This document shows, piece after piece, positions 1 through 4,416 of a stretch of 12,671 nt of DNA. Numbering within the stretch: position 1 is the first letter of the stretch; each line of letters starts with the position of its first letter. Source of the DNA: Clostridia bacterium (GTDB taxonomy: Bacteria; Bacillota; Clostridia; Oscillospirales; CAG-272); NCBI GenBank assembly GCA_900753285.1, contig CAADYN010000048.1, forward strand, positions 1 through 12,671. Direction: 5' to 3'. The notes under the pieces were generated by a model that was not told where the DNA came from, did not search any database, and saw only the letters and a list, made by a program, of their open reading frames with translations. Position numbers and translations under genes: made by a program.

Positions 1-320
1 CAAAGGAAAGACTTGCGCTCGGTGAGAGAATCGTTGAAATTTTGAAGCAGGATAAAAGCTCGCCCGTTCCCGTTGAGAAGCAGGTAGCGATAATCTACGC
101 CGCCACAAACGGATACCTCAACGAAGTGAACGTGCCCGACGTTTCTGCTTACGAGAAGGAGTTCTATGAATTCCTCGACCTCCGCTATTCCGACCTTCTT
201 GATATAATCAGAAAGACGGGCAAGCTTGAGGACAGCGGCTTTGAAACTCTTGCAGAGGCGTGCCGTGAATTCACCGAAAAATTCCGCCGCGAGCATTACC
301 ATATCACTTCCGAAAACTGA
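1..320 (+). CDS. atpA: ATP synthase F1 subunit alpha, C-terminal part (5' end outside window)
   Basis: The reading frame is already open at the window edge (first full codon at 3) and runs 105 residues to TGA at 318-320. The protein is the C-terminal helical domain of the F1 alpha subunit; the stretch ERIVEILKQDKSSPVPVEKQ and the later ATNGYL and FRREH segments are typical of this end of AtpA. Alpha alternates with beta in the alpha3beta3 hexamer and carries the non-catalytic nucleotide sites, which lie upstream of this window. About four fifths of the usual roughly 500-residue protein is missing because of the window edge, not because the gene is broken. An ATG at 42 is internal and is not the start. 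The stop lies 14 bp before atpG, consistent with one atp transcript. Confidence 0.93.
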   Translation, partial: KERLALGERIVEILKQDKSSPVPVEKQVAIIYAATNGYLNEVNVPDVSAYEKEFYEFLDLRYSDLLDIIRKTGKLEDSGFETLAEACREFTEKFRREHYHITSEN

Positions 321-334
321 GCGGGGGTGAATGA

Positions 335-1192
335 ATGGGTGCAGATATAAAGGCGATACGCGCCAGAATAAAAAGCGTTGACTCCACCAGACATATCACA
401 AAGGCAATGCAGCTCGTCGCGGCTTCAAAGATAAAACGCGCAAGCAATAAAATGGAAGCGTCAAGATTCTACAGACAGGTCATGCTCGACGCCTTCTCCG
501 ACCTTGCGGTTGAAAAAAGCTCGTATTCCGCGCAGAGAGACAGAAATCTCCCCGTTTTGTACATCATAATCGCCGGAGACAGAGGCCTTGCGGGCGGCTA
601 CAACAACAATATCTTCCGCTCTGCCATGACTGTGCTGAGAGATAACGACCTTGTTATCCCGATAGGCAAGCGTGCGGCGGAGTACTACACACACCACTCA
701 AACATCGTCACAAGGGAGTTTAATTCCGTCGAGAAATTCACCTCGGAGGAGTCGGCTAAGGTGGCGGAGACTGCACGGGATATGTTCGACGAGGGCAAAA
801 TCTCCGCAGTGACGCTGATATACACACGCTTTGAGTCAATGCTGTCGCAAAGTCCGGATATAACATACCTTCTCCCGCTTGAAAAGGGCAGGAATCGCAA
901 AGGAAACGCACCGGAAGCGGAAAAAACGGAAGGCGCACAAGCTCTCGTTGAGTACGAGCCGAATCCGGAGGAGGTCTTAGCCGCCGTGATACCTGAATAT
1001 ATTTCGGGAGTGCTGTACTCGTCGGTTGCGGAATCATATGCGTCGGAGCTTGCGGCAAGGCGTAACGCAATGGATACAGCCACAAAGAACGCCGACGACA
1101 TGATGGAAAGCCTCAGCCTGAAGTACAACAGAGCAAGACAAGGCGCGATAACGCAGGAGATAACGGAAATCGTGGCCGGAGCAAACGCCTAG
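335..1192 (+). CDS. atpG: ATP synthase F1 subunit gamma
   Basis: This is the central rotor shaft of F1, 285 residues, a normal length for the family. The N-terminal coiled-coil strand is clear (ADIKAIRARIKSVDSTRHIT, then KAMQLVAASKIKRA, residues 3-36). The conserved Rossmann-like turn GDRGLAGGYN is at 81-90. The C-terminal helix carries ESYASELAARRNAMDTATKN (233-252) and ends with the family tail LKYNRARQGAITQEITEIV. The ATG at 335 follows a G-rich Shine-Dalgarno (GGGGGTGA, 323-330) by 4 nt; the ATG at 331 is in another frame. The gene sits between atpA and atpD in canonical order. Residues about 184-205 (KGRNRKGNAPEAEKTEGAQ) look like a small charged insertion of the kind that varies between species. 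The spacer to atpD is 138 bp, much longer than the atpA-atpG gap. Confidence 0.97.
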   Translation: MGADIKAIRARIKSVDSTRHITKAMQLVAASKIKRASNKMEASRFYRQVMLDAFSDLAVEKSSYSAQRDRNLPVLYIIIAGDRGLAGGYNNNIFRSAMTVLRDNDLVIPIGKRAAEYYTHHSNIVTREFNSVEKFTSEESAKVAETARDMFDEGKISAVTLIYTRFESMLSQSPDITYLLPLEKGRNRKGNAPEAEKTEGAQALVEYEPNPEEVLAAVIPEYISGVLYSSVAESYASELAARRNAMDTATKNADDMMESLSLKYNRARQGAITQEITEIVAGANA

Positions 1193-1237
1193 CTGGGGAT
1201 ATACTTTAGTTGAGTAGTGGGGAATACTACCCCAGCT
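1191..1237 (+). promoter_or_regulatory. Structured atpG-atpD intergenic element (inverted repeat)
   Basis: AGCTGGGG (1191-1198), beginning inside the atpG stop codon, is the exact complement of CCCCAGCT (1230-1237). Within this, GTAGT (1214-1218) can pair with ACTAC (1226-1230) around a GGGGAAT loop; the two stems share base C1230, so the outer stem shrinks to 7 bp if both form. No T-run follows, so it is not a standard terminator. It could act as an mRNA processing or stability element, or be a scar. The rest of the spacer to 1317 shows no gene; AGAGGAAAG at 1317-1325 is the atpD ribosome binding site. Confidence 0.5.
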
Positions 1238-1330
1238 CGTTTGTATGTCCTAAGTTGGTCATGGATGCATTTTAGTTCAGCGGTATCCTATCAAACGCGT
1301 AATTAAGAGTAAATATAGAGGAAAGAATAA

Positions 1331-2737
1331 ATGGCAAACGTAAAAAATATCGGTCATGTTACTCAGGTCATCGGTCCTGTAGTAGACGTGCGTTTTGACG
1401 AGGAGCATCTCCCGGATATTTTAAACGCCGTAGAGATAGAGTTTTCGGGCAAGCGTCTCGTGGTCGAGGTTTCCGCTCATGTGGGAGACGGCGTCGCGAG
1501 ATGTATCGCCATGAGCTCGACGGACGGTCTTGTCAGAGGAACCGAAGCCGTAGATACGGGCAGCCCGATTAAAGTTCCCGTAGGCAGAGAAACCCTCGGC
1601 AGAATCTTCAACGTACTCGGCGAACCCGTAGACGAAATGCCCGCACCCGAGAACTGCGAAAAGTGGTCAATCCACCGTCCCGCACCCGCATATGAGGATC
1701 AGTCGGTCGAGACGGAGATACTTGAAACGGGTATCAAGGTCATAGACCTCATCTGCCCTTATACCAGAGGCGGTAAGGTCGGACTGTTCGGCGGCGCAGG
1801 CGTTGGTAAGACCGTCCTTATCATGGAGCTTATCAACAACGTCGCAAAGCAGCACGGCGGCATCTCGGTATTCACGGGAGTTGGAGAAAGAACCCGTGAG
1901 GGAAACGACCTTTACAACGAAATGAAGGAATCCGGCGTACTTGAGAAAACCGCGCTTGTGTATGGTCAGATGAACGAGCCGCCGGGAGCAAGAATGAGAG
2001 TAGGTCTGTCCGGTCTTACAATGGCGGAGTATTTCCGTGATACCGAGGGACAGGACGTGCTTCTCTTCATTGACAATATTTTCAGATTCACGCAGGCAGG
2101 CTCGGAGGTTTCCGCACTTCTCGGACGTATGCCCTCAGCCGTAGGTTATCAGCCGACGCTGGCTACCGAAATGGGCGCGCTTCAGGAGAGAATCACCTCC
2201 ACGAAGAAAGGCTCTATCACCTCGATTCAGGCAGTATATGTTCCCGCGGACGACTATACCGACCCCGCTCCGGCAACTACATTCGCCCACCTCGACGCAA
2301 CAACCGCGCTCAGCCGTTCGATAGCGTCAATGGGTATCTATCCCGCCGTAGACCCGCTCGAATCCACGTCAAGAATCCTCTCCCCCGATATAGTAGGCGA
2401 GGAGCATTACAAGGTAGCGAGAGAAGTGCAGAGCATCCTCCAGAGATACAAGGACCTGCAGGATATCATCGCCATCATGGGTATGGACGAGCTTTCGGAG
2501 GAGGACAAGCTTACGGTTTCGAGAGCGCGTAAGGTGCAGAGATTCATGTCACAGGCGCTTCACGTTGCCGAGGCGTTCAACGGCTTCCCCGGAAAGTACG
2601 TTTCGAGAAAAGAGACGATACGCGGCTTCAAGGAGATAATCGAGGGCAAATGCGACAACCTCCCCGAGAGCGCGTTCCTCTTCATAGGCTCGATAGACGA
2701 AGCGTACGAAAAAGCGAAGTTAGCAAGCAAAGACTGA
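1331..2737 (+). CDS. atpD: ATP synthase F1 subunit beta (catalytic)
   Basis: This is the catalytic subunit of F1, 468 residues, full length. The N-terminal beta-barrel begins GHVTQVIGPVVDVRF (8-22). The Walker A P-loop GGAGVGKT is at 154-161. GERTREG at 185-191 carries the glutamate that activates the attacking water in this family. Walker B is around LLFIDNIFR (244-252). The gamma-contacting DELSEED loop is intact at 386-392. Tyr337 in MGIYPAVDPL matches the adenine-stacking tyrosine of the catalytic site. The start ATG follows AGAGGAAAG by 5 nt. All key residues are present, so the enzyme should be active. The gene is flanked by oddities: a long structured spacer upstream and, downstream, a second copy of its last codons. 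Confidence 0.98.
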   Translation: MANVKNIGHVTQVIGPVVDVRFDEEHLPDILNAVEIEFSGKRLVVEVSAHVGDGVARCIAMSSTDGLVRGTEAVDTGSPIKVPVGRETLGRIFNVLGEPVDEMPAPENCEKWSIHRPAPAYEDQSVETEILETGIKVIDLICPYTRGGKVGLFGGAGVGKTVLIMELINNVAKQHGGISVFTGVGERTREGNDLYNEMKESGVLEKTALVYGQMNEPPGARMRVGLSGLTMAEYFRDTEGQDVLLFIDNIFRFTQAGSEVSALLGRMPSAVGYQPTLATEMGALQERITSTKKGSITSIQAVYVPADDYTDPAPATTFAHLDATTALSRSIASMGIYPAVDPLESTSRILSPDIVGEEHYKVAREVQSILQRYKDLQDIIAIMGMDELSEEDKLTVSRARKVQRFMSQALHVAEAFNGFPGKYVSRKETIRGFKEIIEGKCDNLPESAFLFIGSIDEAYEKAKLASKD

Positions 2738-2791
2738 TAGTGTAGTCGTGCTTTATCGTACGAAAAAGCTAAAATGGTAAGCAAAGACTGA
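2703..2791 (+). repeat. Direct duplication of the atpD 3' end (two 35-bp copies, 54-bp period)
   Basis: Copy 1 (2703-2737) is the true end of atpD including its stop; copy 2 (2757-2791) lies in the intergenic gap. They match at 30 of 35 positions, with identical 13-bp ends. The offset is 54 bp, so copy 2 is in the same reading frame as atpD. Its codons read YEKAKMVSKD-stop against YEKAKLASKD-stop in copy 1. Two differing codons are synonymous (GCG/GCT, AAG/AAA) and two are conservative (Leu/Met, Ala/Val). Two adjacent stops (TGA, TAG at 2735-2740) separate the copies, so copy 2 is probably not translated as part of AtpD. Confidence 0.9.
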
Positions 2792-2825
2792 AATATAAAG
2801 TAAAAACCGAGAATTAGGAGCGAAG

Positions 2826-3089
2826 ATGAAGACGTTTAAGCTGCAAATCGCGGTCCCGGACGGAGTAGTGTTCGACGGAGACGCAACCCAGCTGTCGGTG
2901 CGCGGTATCGGCGGGGAGCTTGCCGTGCTTGCGGGACATATCCCGTTTGTTACAGCACTCGCCGACGGAGACTCGAGAGTGTACCTCCCGGACGGCACAA
3001 TAAAACAAGGTCATGCTGACGGCGGAATGCTTATGGTTTCAAACGAATGCGTCCGCGTCATGGCTCTCAGATTCAGCTGGAAGGAATGA
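2826..3089 (+). CDS. atpC: ATP synthase F1 subunit epsilon, short form without C-terminal helical domain
   Basis: This 87-residue protein covers the N-terminal beta-sandwich of F1 epsilon, which joins gamma to the c-ring. The signature GELAVLAGHIP is at 30-40, followed by VTAL (42-45) and the strand GGMLMVSNECVRVMAL (66-81). Most epsilon subunits are about 130-140 residues because they add a two-helix C-terminal domain that binds ATP and inhibits hydrolysis. Here the stop falls where the sandwich ends, and a terminator starts 13 bp later, so there is no room for a frameshifted remainder. Short epsilon proteins of this kind are known in some bacteria, such as Chlorobium. The ATG at 2826 is preceded by TAGGAG (2815-2820) with 5 nt spacing. 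It is the last gene of the operon. Confidence 0.93.
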   Translation: MKTFKLQIAVPDGVVFDGDATQLSVRGIGGELAVLAGHIPFVTALADGDSRVYLPDGTIKQGHADGGMLMVSNECVRVMALRFSWKE

Positions 3090-3101
3090 ATGAATAAGAA
3101 G

Positions 3102-3134
3102 GCGCAGTTTCAACCGATGAGACTGCGCTTTTTT
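3102..3134 (+). terminator. Intrinsic terminator of the atp operon
   Basis: GCGCAGTTTC (3102-3111) pairs with GAGACTGCGC (3119-3128), a 10-bp stem with one G-T wobble and a 7-nt loop, followed directly by six T (3129-3134). It lies 12 bp after the atpC stop. Confidence 0.92.
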
Positions 3135-3197
3135 CATTTTAAATCCAGTACGCGCAGATTTTTCATCGGAATAAATCGCTTTTGTTGAAAATAAAAC

Positions 3198-3226
3198 TGT
3201 ACAAACCGAAAAAAATATGATATAAT
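3198..3226 (+). promoter_or_regulatory. Strong extended -10 promoter upstream of the structured RNA / rlmB leader
   Basis: The -10 box TATAAT (3221-3226) is a perfect consensus with an extended TGA immediately before it (3218-3220). A -35-like TGTACA (3198-3203, 4 of 6 consensus bases) lies 17 bp upstream. The predicted transcription start is around 3232-3234, right at the foot of the stem that begins at 3237. Confidence 0.75.
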
Positions 3227-3236
3227 TAGTATGCCT

Positions 3237-3328
3237 TAGGATACTCTGAACAAATTTGTAATTTTGCGATAAAAGGCTAAAATATAGGGACTTTTATCGC
3301 AAAATAACCTTAAATCAGAGGACTCCTA
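3237..3328 (+). ncRNA. Candidate structured RNA (leader or small RNA) between atpC and rlmB
   Basis: Two nested stems are visible. The inner one is a perfect 15-bp inverted repeat, ATTTTGCGATAAAAG (3261-3275) with CTTTTATCGCAAAAT (3291-3305), closing a 15-nt loop. The outer one pairs TAGGA (3237-3241) with TCCTA (3324-3328) and CTCTGA (3244-3249) with TCAGAG (3315-3320), across a small TA/GAC internal loop. A palindrome ACAAATTTGT (3250-3259) sits in the large internal loop. The structure begins just after the start predicted from the 3221 promoter. No terminator T-run follows, so it may be the rlmB leader, a processed RNA, or a 6S-like rod; I do not recognise it as a known riboswitch or T-box. 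Alternatively it is a mobile palindrome. Confidence 0.55.
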
Positions 3329-3350
3329 GCTGTATAAAAGGCGCAGTCTA

Positions 3351-3380
3351 TCGAAAAATATACAAAAATTACCGTATAAT
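3351..3380 (+). promoter_or_regulatory. rlmB-proximal promoter predicting a leaderless transcript
   Basis: The perfect -10 hexamer TATAAT (3375-3380) ends only 7 nt before the rlmB ATG at 3388. A -35-like TCGAAA (3351-3356, 4 of 6) lies 18 bp upstream. Transcription would start at or next to the A of the ATG. There is no Shine-Dalgarno in front of rlmB, which fits a leaderless mRNA. Confidence 0.55.
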
Positions 3381-3387
3381 ATAAACT

Positions 3388-4245
3388 ATGGAAGAAAAAA
3401 GATTCAAAAATTACGATAAAAAAGACAGAAGCTCGGGAAGAAAAAATTTTTCCGATAATCAGAGCAAAAACTTTAACAGACCGAGACAGAACCGTGACGA
3501 CAGCAAGGGACGCGAAAACGCAGTTGTAGGAAGAAACGCCGTTGCGGAGCTGCTCAAAACCGGAACGCCCATAGACAAAATTCTCGTATCGGGAGTTGAG
3601 GGCTCGGTCAAGGTCATCGTAGCCAAGGCAAAGGAAGCGAGAATTCCCGTAGTCGACACCACCTCGGATTACCTCGACAGACTCTGCGGTGGAGAAAATC
3701 ACCAGGGCGTTGCAGCTCTCGTCGCAGAAAAAGCGTACTGCACCGTTGAAGATATCCTTGAAATCGCACGCGAGAGGGGAGAAAAGCCGCTCATCGTAGT
3801 CTGCGACGGAATAGAAGACCCGCATAACCTCGGAGCCGTCATAAGATGTGCGGAATGCGAGGGCGCACACGGAATCATAATCCCCGAAAGACGTGCGTGC
3901 GGGCTTACTCCGGCTGTGTCAAAGGCTTCCGCGGGAGCGATAATGCATATGGCTGTCGCAAAGGTTCCAAATATCGCCCAGACTATAGAAAAGCTCAAGG
4001 AAAACGGAGTCTGGACATACGCCGCAGAGGCTGACGGTCAGGATTTTTACGATACCGACTTCTCCGGCGGATGCGCTATAGTTCTCGGCGGTGAGGACAG
4101 CGGAGTTTCAAGACTTGTCCGCGAAAGATGCGACTATACAGTTTCCATTCCGATGTACGGTAAGCTCAATTCGCTCAACGTTTCAACTGCGGCGTCGGTG
4201 CTTCTCTGTCATGCCGCGAGAATGCAGCGCATACAGCCGCGATAA
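3388..4245 (+). CDS. rlmB: 23S rRNA (guanosine-2'-O)-methyltransferase RlmB (SpoU/TrmH family)
   Basis: This is a SPOUT-class methyltransferase using S-adenosylmethionine, in the family that methylates the ribose of G2251 in 23S rRNA. Residues 1-44 are a basic, Asn/Arg/Lys-rich, probably disordered extension. The small substrate-binding domain starts at VVGRNAVAELL (46-56). The catalytic SpoU domain carries motif 1 DPHNLGAVIRCAE (144-156), motif 2 IVLGGEDSGVS (231-241) and motif 3 PMYGKLNSLNVSTAASV (255-271), which together form the knot and cofactor site. At 285 residues it is somewhat longer than the usual 245-270 because of the tail. ATG 3388 is the only reasonable start before the domain, yet it has no Shine-Dalgarno. 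A related TrmH-type rRNA or tRNA specificity cannot be excluded from sequence alone. Confidence 0.9.
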   Translation: MEEKRFKNYDKKDRSSGRKNFSDNQSKNFNRPRQNRDDSKGRENAVVGRNAVAELLKTGTPIDKILVSGVEGSVKVIVAKAKEARIPVVDTTSDYLDRLCGGENHQGVAALVAEKAYCTVEDILEIARERGEKPLIVVCDGIEDPHNLGAVIRCAECEGAHGIIIPERRACGLTPAVSKASAGAIMHMAVAKVPNIAQTIEKLKENGVWTYAAEADGQDFYDTDFSGGCAIVLGGEDSGVSRLVRERCDYTVSIPMYGKLNSLNVSTAASVLLCHAARMQRIQPR

Positions 4246-4282
4246 TGAACACATACCGCAGCGAGAATGCACGTTTATCGCA
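4216..4282 (+). repeat. Degenerate ~22-bp tandem repeat at the rlmB 3' end
   Basis: Three units start at 4216, 4239 and 4261, each beginning GCGA(G/T)AATG. Units 1 and 3 share an exact GCGAGAATGC (4216-4225, 4261-4270), and units 1 and 2 share CATAC near their ends. The array crosses the rlmB stop codon and carries the in-frame ATG at 4267. Confidence 0.4.
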
Positions 4283-4416
4283 TGAAATATAGGATAAAAC
4301 AGCACATAGGCTTCAAGTTCAGGTACCCGGTGCATCTGACAGAGGATGCTATCGGCAAAAATAAAGCTAACGGAAGGTGTGACCGGACGGATAAAGTTTC
4401 GGTCAATGTACTTGTT

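Noticed and set aside
1268..1290. TAGTTCAGCGGTA resembling a tRNA D-arm
   Set aside because: No acceptor, anticodon or T-arm can be built around it.
1182..1302. CAAACGC-N-TA at the atpG end (1182) repeated at 1292, as a possible duplicated atpG tail
   Set aside because: Only about ten bases match, the second copy is in another frame and the flanking codons do not match, so chance is likely.
2735..2791. Stop-codon readthrough extending AtpD into the duplicated tail
   Set aside because: Two different stops stand in a row (TGA TAG), and AtpD is already full length with its normal end.
3087..3134. Frameshift hiding the missing AtpC C-terminal domain
   Set aside because: Only 12 bp separate the stop from the terminator stem, so the missing ~45 residues cannot be encoded there in any frame.
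3310..3870. 186-residue minus-strand open frame across the rlmB start
   Set aside because: It overlaps a clear SpoU methyltransferase gene and its upstream promoter, and shows no recognisable family.
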